Notes under the pieces: generated by a model
The model's database searches: none
What the model saw: only the letters and a program-made list of their open reading frames with translations
Told to the model about the DNA's origin: nothing
Part shown: positions 1-6,149 of the stretch, piece by piece
How the letters are laid out: every line of letters starts with the position of its first letter
Position numbering within the stretch: the first letter of the stretch is position 1
Assembly (NCBI GenBank): GCA_020848315.1
Contig: JADLAH010000215.1
Coordinates: forward strand, 1 to 11,168
Reading direction: 5' to 3'
DNA length: 11,168 nucleotides
Origin: Chitinophagales bacterium
GTDB taxonomy: Bacteria; Bacteroidota; Bacteroidia; Chitinophagales; JADIYW01
Made by a program: the position numbers and the translations under genes

Positions 1-243
1 CTTGGCCACGAGCCGAAGCCGAAACCGATTGCCCAGTTGTTGTTGCACGGCAGCGATATTGATGTCCAGCCGGTTCAGGTCAAGTAGGGCGTGACTGCTG
101 CCCGGATAGCTTTCCTGCAGTGCGCGGTTGAGTTGCTCAAAATAGGGCGAATAACGACAAGCCACTTTTGCGGGCTTTTTGTAAACCAATACGAGCACCA
201 CCAAAACCGGCAGCAGCCAAAGGAATTTCGTCCATTGCTTCAT
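1..243 (-). CDS. Unknown membrane-anchored protein, N-terminal part (partial)
   Basis: The reading frame opens at ATG 243-241 and stays open to the left edge, giving the first 81 residues. An in-frame TGA lies two codons upstream, so this is the first possible ATG. Residues 1-6 are short and polar with a lysine. Residues 7-21 form a strongly hydrophobic stretch rich in L and V, followed by YKKPAK, which fits a single N-terminal membrane anchor or uncleaved signal with the rest outside the inner membrane. The visible remainder (SPYFEQLNRALQ and a later AAVQQQLGNRFRL) is mixed polar and probably helical. A TATATTTG -7-like box ends 4 bases before the ATG, and a REP palindrome lies 33 bases upstream. 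I do not recognise a family. The coding call rests on the uninterrupted frame, the sensible start and the hydrophobic leader. Confidence 0.7.
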   Translation of the reverse strand, partial: MKQWTKFLWLLPVLVVLVLVYKKPAKVACRYSPYFEQLNRALQESYPGSSHALLDLNRLDINIAAVQQQLGNRFRLRLVAK

Positions 244-247
244 GTAT

Positions 248-255
248 CAAATATA
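248..255 (-). promoter_or_regulatory. Candidate Bacteroidota -7 box (TATATTTG)
   Basis: On the minus strand TATATTTG matches the Bacteroidota -7 consensus TAnnTTTG exactly, but only 4 bases separate it from the ATG of the leftmost gene. No TTTG or TTG -33 element sits at the expected 19-21 base distance. If used, the transcript would be nearly leaderless. The same box and spacing recur in front of accB. Confidence 0.4.
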
Positions 256-275
256 CTAAAGAAAACAGTCGTACA

Positions 276-300
276 TCGTGCCACGATTATCGTGGCACGA
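276..300. repeat. REP palindrome, family 1, copy D
   Basis: This is a perfect 25-bp palindrome with left arm TCGTGCCACGA (276-286), loop TTA (287-289) and right arm TCGTGGCACGA (290-300). It shares the 25-nt size, the 11-3-11 layout and the GCCACGA/TCGTGGC core with four other copies around the RAYT gene. It lies just upstream of the leftmost gene, where a -33 element would be expected. Confidence 0.9.
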
Positions 301-312
301 TAAAAAGCTCCG

Positions 313-336
313 TCGGTTGGTGAGGATACCAACCGA
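313..336. repeat. Palindrome family 2, copy 1
   Basis: The arms are TCGGTTGGT (313-321) and ACCAACCGA (328-336). The tenth position pairs G322 with T327, which would be a wobble pair in RNA, leaving loop AGGA. Length and arm sequence match the second copy at 1254-1277. It is unrelated in sequence to the GCCACGA family. Confidence 0.8.
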
Positions 337-391
337 TAGAGGAAAATGCATGATATTGATTTAAGTAAATAGAGGAAGTTGCAAGAATGGC

Positions 392-417
392 GCAGAGTCC
401 TCTGCGAGAGACTCTGC
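392..417. repeat. Palindrome type 3 (GCAGAGTC hairpin)
   Basis: GCAGAGTC (392-399) and GACTCTGC (410-417) form 8-bp arms around a 10-base loop. The loop contains CTCTGC, so an alternative register is possible. The right arm begins an 18-base segment (410-427) that recurs exactly at 583-600, where the left arm is missing. Confidence 0.65.
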
Positions 418-427
418 TGAGAAAGTA
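410..427. repeat. 18-bp direct repeat, copy 1
   Basis: GACTCTGCTGAGAAAGTA occurs here and again, identically, at 583-600, 173 bases apart. This copy includes the right arm of the type 3 hairpin. The second copy lacks the left arm. Confidence 0.85.
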
Positions 428-530
428 GTGAAAAACTGTGGATGATTTTCTTCATACATCATGTCTTAAATTTAATCCAATTTTCCTTTCCTGTTTCGAT
501 GCAGTTGGCTAATGTTCTATCTGGTGCAAT

Positions 531-564
531 GCGGCAGGTGACGCTGCGCTAAAACACCTGCCGC
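531..564. repeat. Palindrome type 4 (GCGGCAGGTG hairpin)
   Basis: GCGGCAGGTG (531-540) and CACCTGCCGC (555-564) are perfect 10-bp arms around a 14-base loop. The hairpin sits 19 bases before the second copy of the 18-bp repeat. It lies downstream of the lipoprotein gene stop and is GC-rich. No T-tract follows on the minus strand, so it is not a typical intrinsic terminator. Confidence 0.7.
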
Positions 565-582
565 AGGCGGGGTAACACTACC

Positions 583-600
583 GACTCTGCTGAGAAAGTA
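583..600. repeat. 18-bp direct repeat, copy 2
   Basis: This copy is identical to 410-427. It lies 7 bases past the lipoprotein gene's stop codon, and the GCAGAGTC left arm that forms a hairpin at copy 1 is absent here. Confidence 0.85.
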
Positions 601-607
601 AAATTAT

Positions 608-1219
608 TTAGTGCGAATAAAATGTATGGGTTTTGTTAATGTCTTCCACTTCTATAATTAATAAACTGTCATCTATCTCTTTTATTGTACGTTTCATATA
701 ATATAACTCTTCACTTATATTAATTTTATCAGCAATTTTGTACGTTGTTTTCTTATTTGTATTTGGGAAATAGGCTATTAAATGTTCTTCATCTTCTGAA
801 AAATATACTAAAACTTGCCTAGTAGTGTCTATCACATACATGTAGCCCATTACAACCTCTTGATAATCTAACTTATTAAAGAGTGTAAAACAAAACGACA
901 TATTACTTCCGCAGCGTGTTTCTACCACAAAACTATTCCCTAAATCATAAAAATTTTGTAGTACATAATAAATCCTATCTTCTGAATAAGAGGTCTCGAA
1001 GAACTTATCGCATGAATTATTTTTTATAGCAAGAAAATAAAAAAAACTATCATCTCTACATCTTATTAGTTTGATATTTCCGCTTAGGTAAGTTGTATCT
1101 CCAACTGCCAAACATTTAAAGCTGTTCTCAATGTTTTTTTGGGAAGTTTTATTAGATTTCAAACCACTACAAGATAGTAGAACAATACAAAATATTATGA
1201 AATAGATATTTTTTTTCAT
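608..1219 (-). CDS. Small AT-rich lipoprotein of unknown function
   Basis: This gene encodes 203 residues. The N-terminus is a lipoprotein signal: KK at residues 2-3, a hydrophobic core, then LLSC with the lipidated cysteine at residue 17, so the mature protein is likely anchored in a membrane on the periplasmic or outer face. The mature part is rich in N, K, D, Y and I, with no motif I can assign. Stretches such as TTYLSGNIKLIRC and FFYFLAIKNNS suggest a beta-rich fold. The DNA is markedly more AT-rich than the neighbouring housekeeping genes, which suggests recent acquisition or weak codon selection. It lies downstream of accC in the same direction, with a family 2 palindrome (1254-1277) between them and the palindrome cluster on its other side. 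A TATAAGATTTA tract precedes the ATG without a clear -33 box. The gene call is fairly secure, the function unknown. Confidence 0.75.
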   Translation of the reverse strand: MKKNIYFIIFCIVLLSCSGLKSNKTSQKNIENSFKCLAVGDTTYLSGNIKLIRCRDDSFFYFLAIKNNSCDKFFETSYSEDRIYYVLQNFYDLGNSFVVETRCGSNMSFCFTLFNKLDYQEVVMGYMYVIDTTRQVLVYFSEDEEHLIAYFPNTNKKTTYKIADKINISEELYYMKRTIKEIDDSLLIIEVEDINKTHTFYSH

Positions 1220-1253
1220 CTTTAAATCTTATATCCTTTTAAAATTTCCCCTA

Positions 1254-1277
1254 TCGGTTGGTGTCCCCACCAACCGA
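1254..1277. repeat. Palindrome family 2, copy 2
   Basis: The arms TCGGTTGGTG (1254-1263) and CACCAACCGA (1268-1277) are perfect 10-bp complements with loop TCCC. It begins 6 bases past the accC stop codon. It could stabilise the accC mRNA 3' end or attenuate read-through into the lipoprotein gene. It lacks the T-tract of an intrinsic terminator. Confidence 0.85.
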
Positions 1278-1283
1278 AACTCC

Positions 1284-2630
<1,347 letters not shown>

Positions 2631-2639
2631 GGTTACGCT

Positions 2640-2664
2640 TCCTGCCACGATGTTCGTGGCAGGA
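2640..2664. repeat. REP palindrome, family 1, copy E (accC leader)
   Basis: The arms TCCTGCCACGA (2640-2650) and TCGTGGCAGGA (2654-2664) enclose loop TGT. The third arm position is C pairing with G, where copy D has G pairing with C and copies B and C have A pairing with T, so pairing is kept while the sequence changes. It ends 9 bases before the accC ATG. Its AGGA end overlaps the AGGAAG tract that could serve as accC's ribosome site. Confidence 0.9.
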
Positions 2665-2766
2665 TAATTTTTGAGTTAAACGATATTTTGTTATGCAAAA
2701 TAAAAAATTAACACCATATTTTATGGAAAATCACCCGAATATGCATCTTATAGGTAAAAAGATTGC

Positions 2767-3366
2767 ATGCGGTTTGAAAAAGGACAACTGTATCACGTTT
2801 ACAACAGAGGAAACAATAAACAGCCAATATTCTTTAGAGATGAGAATTACCTTTATTTCTTGAGAAAGATAAGAAAGTTAGTTTTGCCAAACTGTGAGTT
2901 GTTAGCTTATTGCCTGATGCCTAATCATTTTCATTTTTTGATGTATGCAGATGAGAGAACGGTGGCTGTTGATGATAAGGGTAGAAATGTCTTTAGTGAA
3001 GCCATCCGTAAGCTATTAAGTCAATACACGAAAGCTGTAAATATTCAGGAAAACAGAACTTCTTCCTTGTTCCAGCAGAATACAAACGCTAAGTTGGTGG
3101 GTGGTTTATCGTGGCACGAGCATCGTGCCACGAAGACGGTTTCATGCCACGATGCTCGTGGCATGATTGTTCAGGACGACGCGATAAACTGCTTCGTATA
3201 TATCCACAAAAACCCAATGGAAATGACAAACAATAATTTATCAAAATGGATATTTAGTTCTTATTTAGACTATGCCGGACTCCGAAATGGGACATTGTGC
3301 AATAAAGAACTTGCATACTCACTGTTGGGCTTTCACGCGGATGAATTTCTAAAAATGGTTGAATAA
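2767..3366 (+). CDS. REP-associated tyrosine transposase (RAYT, Y1/HUH family)
   Basis: RAYTs are single-copy relatives of IS200/IS605 TnpA that bind and cleave REP hairpins as single-stranded DNA through a tyrosine. The product has 199 residues. The opening QLYHVYNRGNN is typical. The HUH motif is MPNHFHFLMY, with metal-binding H54 and H56. The next conserved blocks are SSLFQQNTNAK (99-109) and YIHKNP, where Y145 is the likely nucleophile by analogy with other RAYTs. FSSYLDYAGLRNGTLCNKE closes the domain. Residues 115-123 and 126-133 (SWHEHRATK and SCHDARGM) are encoded by two REP palindromes. They lengthen the loop between the FQQNT block and YIHKNP beyond what I remember for relatives. The frame is intact, so the protein may still be active. 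The gene has no partner and is convergent with accB and divergent from accC. No clear promoter is visible. Confidence 0.93.
   Translation: MRFEKGQLYHVYNRGNNKQPIFFRDENYLYFLRKIRKLVLPNCELLAYCLMPNHFHFLMYADERTVAVDDKGRNVFSEAIRKLLSQYTKAVNIQENRTSSLFQQNTNAKLVGGLSWHEHRATKTVSCHDARGMIVQDDAINCFVYIHKNPMEMTNNNLSKWIFSSYLDYAGLRNGTLCNKELAYSLLGFHADEFLKMVE
3109..3133. repeat. REP palindrome, family 1, copy A (inside RAYT)
   Basis: The arms TCGTGGCACGA (3109-3119) and TCGTGCCACGA (3123-3133) enclose loop GCA. The copy lies wholly inside the RAYT coding region, starts at the first base of codon 115 and is read as SWHEHRATK. Relative to the other copies a G/C pair inside the arm is inverted, with pairing kept. Confidence 0.92.
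3142..3166. repeat. REP palindrome, family 1, copy B (inside RAYT)
   Basis: The arms TCATGCCACGA (3142-3152) and TCGTGGCATGA (3156-3166) enclose loop TGC. It is the exact reverse complement of copy C. It starts 33 bases after copy A, in the same codon phase (first base of codon 126), and is read as SCHDARGM. By loop sequence A and B are oppositely oriented, like a paired BIME unit. Confidence 0.92.
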
Positions 3367-3381
3367 TTTTTGTTGGGAAAA

Positions 3382-3406
3382 TCATGCCACGAGCATCGTG
3401 GCATGA
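3382..3406. repeat. REP palindrome, family 1, copy C (between RAYT and accB)
   Basis: The arms TCATGCCACGA (3382-3392) and TCGTGGCATGA (3396-3406) enclose loop GCA. It lies between the two convergent stop codons, 15 bases after the RAYT stop and 2 bases past the accB stop. It is well placed to act as a shared mRNA 3'-end hairpin. No T-tract follows on the accB strand. Confidence 0.92.
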
Positions 3407-3408
3407 GA

Positions 3409-3876
3409 TTAAGCCGGTTCCACCAGAAACAGCGGCTGATCGTATTCTACGGCCTGTGCATTGTCCACCATGACTTTCACTACTTTGCCGGATACTTCGC
3501 TCTGGATTTCGTTGAACAGTTTCATGGCTTCAATGATGCAGAGTACATCGCCTTTTTTCACTTTGTCGCCTACTTTTACAAAAGGCTCTTTGCCTTCGCC
3601 CGCGGCGCGGTAAAAGGTGCCTATCATCGGTGCTTTGATAGTATGGAAATTACCCGCAGGTGCGGCTGCCTCCTCATTTTTTGCCGGTGCAGCTGTTGGC
3701 GCGGCAGCCGGTGCCGGTGCAGCAGCTGGCGCAACTCCTGCGGCTATTGCAGGTGCTGCCGGCAGAAAGTCGCGGTGACGCAGTGTGATCTTGAAATCAC
3801 CTTCCTGTACTTTTATTTCTCCCAGATTGTTGTCATTCAGCAGTTGAATGAGCTTCTTTATTTGAGCGATGTCCAT
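3409..3876 (-). CDS. accB: Biotin carboxyl carrier protein of acetyl-CoA carboxylase
   Basis: AccB carries the biotin that AccC carboxylates and that the carboxyltransferase AccAD then uses to make malonyl-CoA. The product has 155 residues. Residues 1-35 form the short N-terminal region (MDIAQIKKLIQLL and KITLRH). Residues 39-74 are an alanine/proline-rich flexible linker. Residues 77-155 are the biotinyl domain, with APMIGTFYR (82-90) and EAMKLFNEIQ, where K119 is the biotinylation site. The APMIGTFYR thumb region and the linker identify AccB rather than another biotin-carrier protein. A terminator separates it from efp upstream, and TATATTTG (3881-3888) precedes the ATG by 4 bases, so it likely has its own promoter. 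Its usual partner accC is displaced by the RAYT insertion. Confidence 0.97.
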   Translation of the reverse strand: MDIAQIKKLIQLLNDNNLGEIKVQEGDFKITLRHRDFLPAAPAIAAGVAPAAAPAPAAAPTAAPAKNEEAAAPAGNFHTIKAPMIGTFYRAAGEGKEPFVKVGDKVKKGDVLCIIEAMKLFNEIQSEVSGKVVKVMVDNAQAVEYDQPLFLVEPA

Positions 3877-3880
3877 GTTT

Positions 3881-3888
3881 CAAATATA
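3881..3888 (-). promoter_or_regulatory. Candidate -7 box upstream of accB
   Basis: TATATTTG on the minus strand matches TAnnTTTG and ends 4 bases before the accB ATG. No -33 TTTG is seen at the usual distance. The efp terminator lies about 65 bases further upstream, so accB needs a start point in this interval, which supports the box or a weaker one nearby. Confidence 0.4.
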
Positions 3889-3952
3889 GGGAATAATTTG
3901 AAAATCAGGAATGAGCCGATGCAATAATCTTGGAAGGCAAGGTATATAAAAT

Positions 3953-3978
3953 AAAAAACTCCGCAATCGCGGAGTTTT
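3953..3978 (-). terminator. Intrinsic terminator after efp
   Basis: Read on the minus strand, AAAACTCCGC and GCGGAGTTTT form a 10-bp stem around loop GATT, followed by T-rich sequence (TTTTTTATTTTAT across the stem foot). It lies 21 bases past the efp stop codon. The A-tract on the left arm would also give a T-tract in the other direction, but it is shorter there. Confidence 0.85.
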
Positions 3979-3999
3979 CTACTATTGAGGAGCGTTGGA

Positions 4000-4566
4000 T
4001 TACGCTTTTACTCTTTCCATGTATTCGCGGGTTTCGGTGTTCACCTTAATTTTGTCGCCCACGTTTACGAAAAGGGGAATCATTACTTTTGCACCGGTAG
4101 ATACTGTACATGGACGCAGTGTGTTGGTAGCAGTATCACCTTTGATGCCCGGTTCCGCGTAGGTAACTTCCACCACAACAGAGGAAGGAAGCTCGCAGGT
4201 CAGTGGCATCTCATCTTCTGCACGAACGGAGATTTTCACGTTCATGCCTTCTTCCAGAAATTCCGGCGCGTTGATGATGCTGCCCGGCACGGTGATTTGC
4301 TCGTAAGTTTCATTGTTCATGAAAGTATACGCGTCATCTTCCGGATACAGATATTGGTATTCACGGTATTCTACGCGCACTTCGTCAAGCTTGGCACCTG
4401 CCGGAAATGTATTTTCCAATACGCGGCCCGTAGTGATACTTTTTAATTTTGTGCGCACGAATGCGGCACCTTTACCCGGTTTTACGTGCAGGAACTCCAC
4501 GATCTTGTAGATGTCGGAGTTGAAGTTGATGCACATACCATTTCTGATATCTGAAGTAGAAGCCAT
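4000..4566 (-). CDS. efp: Translation elongation factor P
   Basis: EF-P enters the ribosomal E site and relieves stalling at consecutive prolines. The product has 188 residues, the standard three-domain length: an N-terminal KOW-like domain (about 1-64) and two OB-fold domains. The tip loop of domain I is HVKPGKGAAFVRTK, with K32 at the position that is lysylated or otherwise modified in other bacteria; no modification enzyme is visible in the window. The C-terminus GDKIKVNTETREYMERV is the EF-P signature region. It starts at ATG 4566, 75 bases after the rpmF stop, likely within the same operon, and is closed by the terminator at 3953-3978. Confidence 0.97.
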   Translation of the reverse strand: MASTSDIRNGMCINFNSDIYKIVEFLHVKPGKGAAFVRTKLKSITTGRVLENTFPAGAKLDEVRVEYREYQYLYPEDDAYTFMNNETYEQITVPGSIINAPEFLEEGMNVKISVRAEDEMPLTCELPSSVVVEVTYAEPGIKGDTATNTLRPCTVSTGAKVMIPLFVNVGDKIKVNTETREYMERVKA

Positions 4567-4641
4567 TATAGATAGATTTTAAGAAGTGAGATTTTGAGGT
4601 GATAGGCTCACGGTCAAATTCCCAGTTCTGTTAGCCTGAGA

Positions 4642-4830
4642 TTATTTTACGTATCCTTCGATTAATACTTTTCCGTTGTAGTACAAATCGTTGCCGGAAA
4701 CATAAGCTCTGTGAGACAGGTGGCTTTCACCGGTTACTTTGCAGGTAGCCACGTTAGCTGCCGTCATTTTGTAGTGTGTACGTCTTTTGTCTCTTCTTTG
4801 TGTAGATGTTCTACGCTTAGGATGTGCCAT
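4642..4830 (-). CDS. rpmF: Large ribosomal subunit protein bL32
   Basis: This is a 62-residue basic protein opening [21 protein letters not shown], the L32 hallmark. The centre reads [16 protein letters not shown]. Only one of the four zinc-ribbon cysteines remains (C30), so this is the zinc-free (C-minus) form, which is what I recall for Bacteroidota. It starts 6 bases after the yceD stop. The yceD-rpmF pairing is widely conserved, and here efp follows directly instead of plsX/fabH. Confidence 0.96.
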   Translation of the reverse strand: MAHPKRRTSTQRRDKRRTHYKMTAANVATCKVTGESHLSHRAYVSGNDLYYNGKVLIEGYVK

Positions 4831-4836
4831 GGTATT

Positions 4837-5376
4837 TTAATTTAATTTGTCTTTTAATTTATTTAATGCCGCCCATCTCGGGTCGCTGCTTTCCTCATTG
4901 TTTGTATCGCCTTCGAGTCTTTGAAGAATATCCTGATCGCAGTAGTCCGTTTTGCCGGGATTGTCACAGATGACATGCACCGGAATGGACAGGTGGGCGA
5001 ATTCATACAAATGCTGGGAAAGGTTGATTTCGTTGTCATCTTTCGCCAGATAGATGATTTCTTCCACATCGTCTGCTTCGCTGTCGGTATCGGCAGGCGT
5101 GTTTTTTACAAACAGCGTGAACGATTGATGAATGGCAATCGGAATGGAAGCGGTGCATTTATCGCAATCGCTCCAGACGGTACCATCCAGGTCAATTTCC
5201 AGCACCGCAGGCTCCTGTGTTTTGTCGAGCGCAACGTGTACCTGTACCTGACATTTGCGGATAAGGGTATTCTCAAAATTGGCAAAGAACGATTCGTCTA
5301 ACACAAAGTCAAACTCGTGTGTTTCCCTTCTTAATCCGGCAAATGGAATTTTATATTCTTTGAATACATCAGACAT
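4837..5376 (-). CDS. yceD: YceD/DUF177 family protein (rRNA accumulation)
   Basis: The product has 179 residues of the DUF177 family, whose members are linked to 23S rRNA accumulation and are commonly encoded just before rpmF, as here. The sequence has the VWSDCDKCTASI block (C71 and C74), a second cysteine pair (C137 and C146) that may bind a metal with the first, an acidic middle (about 95-107), and the conserved C-terminal DPRWAALNKLKDKL. It begins at ATG 5376, behind a possible promoter (5379-5411), and is the first gene of the yceD-rpmF-efp cluster. Confidence 0.9.
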   Translation of the reverse strand: MSDVFKEYKIPFAGLRRETHEFDFVLDESFFANFENTLIRKCQVQVHVALDKTQEPAVLEIDLDGTVWSDCDKCTASIPIAIHQSFTLFVKNTPADTDSEADDVEEIIYLAKDDNEINLSQHLYEFAHLSIPVHVICDNPGKTDYCDQDILQRLEGDTNNEESSDPRWAALNKLKDKLN

Positions 5377-5609
5377 ACCAAATGCTTATTCAGTTTAAAA
5401 AGGACTGCAAAAGTACGAATAAATTTGAAATTCAGGAAATTTGAAATGGAGAAAATATTTTTGATAAATACTTTATTTTCAATCGCTTAGCATATATAGC
5501 CTGTTTTTGACTGTTATCTTACTATTAAGCGACATCGCCGTAAATGAAAATATTAAATGGTCAGCGTCTAATAAATTGCTGATAGTCAGCCGATAAATGG
5601 AACATAGTT
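5377..5609. other. Intergenic region between hpt and yceD
   Basis: This AT-rich region has no gene I can support. It contains a direct repeat AAATTTGAAAT at 5421-5431 and 5437-5447, a small GCTGA/TCAGC inverted repeat (5578-5590) just past the hpt stop, and the possible yceD promoter. No strong terminator for the hpt operon is seen. Confidence 0.5.
5379..5411 (-). promoter_or_regulatory. Possible promoter of yceD-rpmF-efp
   Basis: On the minus strand TTTG (5411-5408) is followed by 19 bases and then TAAGCATTTG (5388-5379), which resembles the Bacteroidota TTTG-N19-TAnnTTTG arrangement with two extra bases in the -7 box. It ends 2 bases before the yceD ATG, so the transcript would be almost leaderless or the true start lies elsewhere. 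Confidence 0.4.
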
Positions 5610-6149
5610 TTACAGTGCCAGCTGATAGACCGCCGGCAGATTTCTGCCTTCGCCGTCGTAGTCGAGACCATAGCCTACCACAAATAATTCGGGGATGACG
5701 AATCCGGTGATGTCGATTTTTACCTCTTTCTGCAGGTTTTCAGGTTTGAACAAGAAAGAAACGAGCGTCACGGAAGCCGGTTCGAGCGATTGTATGTATT
5801 TCGTGAAAAAGTCCATCGTCAGTCCGGAATCCACAATATCTTCCAGGATAATGATATCCCTACCTCTGACGATTTCTTCTTTCAGCGGCTGGGTGATGTT
5901 GATTTTTCCGGTGGATTGCATGCCCGCGTAGGATGTCAGGCGCACAAACTCAATCTCACACGGATGATTGAATTTTTTCAGGATGTCGGAGGCAAACATG
6001 AATGCGCCGCGAAGTACCACAATAAACACAGGATGTTTGTCGCTGAATTTTCCCGATAATTCCTGCACGATGGCATCCACCCGTGCCTGAATTTCATCCT
6101 GAGACAGGTATTCCCTGAAGTGGCGGTCTTTGATTTGTATGGTAGACAT
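5610..6149 (-). CDS. hpt: Hypoxanthine phosphoribosyltransferase
   Basis: The enzyme joins hypoxanthine (often also guanine) to PRPP, giving IMP or GMP in purine salvage in the cytoplasm. The product has 179 residues, the normal length. Motifs are VLRGAF (45-50), the flexible-loop residues SYAG (73-76), the PRPP-binding loop IIILEDIVDSGLT (99-111) with acidic E103 and D104, FKP with the purine-contacting K135, and GYGLDYDGEGRNLP (159-172). Its ATG overlaps the stop codon of the glucosaminidase gene by one base (TAATG), implying coupled translation. Pairing a purine salvage gene with a wall hydrolase has no obvious functional logic and probably reflects operon packing. Confidence 0.95.
   Translation of the reverse strand: MSTIQIKDRHFREYLSQDEIQARVDAIVQELSGKFSDKHPVFIVVLRGAFMFASDILKKFNHPCEIEFVRLTSYAGMQSTGKINITQPLKEEIVRGRDIIILEDIVDSGLTMDFFTKYIQSLEPASVTLVSFLFKPENLQKEVKIDITGFVIPELFVVGYGLDYDGEGRNLPAVYQLAL

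Larger units (their letters stand above)
244..607. other. Gene-free stretch holding a cluster of palindromes
   Basis: No convincing gene is seen on either strand here. The stretch holds four different palindrome types within about 300 bases: a family 1 REP (276-300), a family 2 palindrome (313-336), a GCAGAGTC/GACTCTGC hairpin (392-417) and a GCGGCAGGTG/CACCTGCCGC hairpin (531-564). An 18-base direct repeat occurs at 410-427 and 583-600. The AT-rich sequence between 430 and 530 shows nothing I can name. The small open frames across this stretch run through the palindromes and look like chance. Confidence 0.7.

Noticed and set aside
276..600. CRISPR array
   Set aside because: The repeats are palindromes of different sequence without regular spacing or uniform spacers, and no cas genes are present.
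2631..2648. N-terminal extension of accC starting at GTG 2648 (MAGSVT)
   Set aside because: The GTG lies inside the REP palindrome, and the family begins at [14 protein letters not shown]. The extension is chance read-through of the repeat.
2685..2701. ATTTTG/CAAAAT inverted repeat as a terminator or operator
   Set aside because: It has only 6-bp AT arms in an AT-rich spacer, which is easily chance, and no gene ends there.
2640..3406. A complete insertion sequence with terminal inverted repeats and target duplication
   Set aside because: The flanking palindromes are individual REP hairpins, not long terminal repeats, and I see no target-site duplication. RAYTs are usually single-copy and not IS-bounded.
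3370..3927. Plus-strand open frame of 185 codons across accB
   Set aside because: It is antisense to accB. Its cysteine/arginine-rich stretch is the complement of the alanine/proline linker codons.
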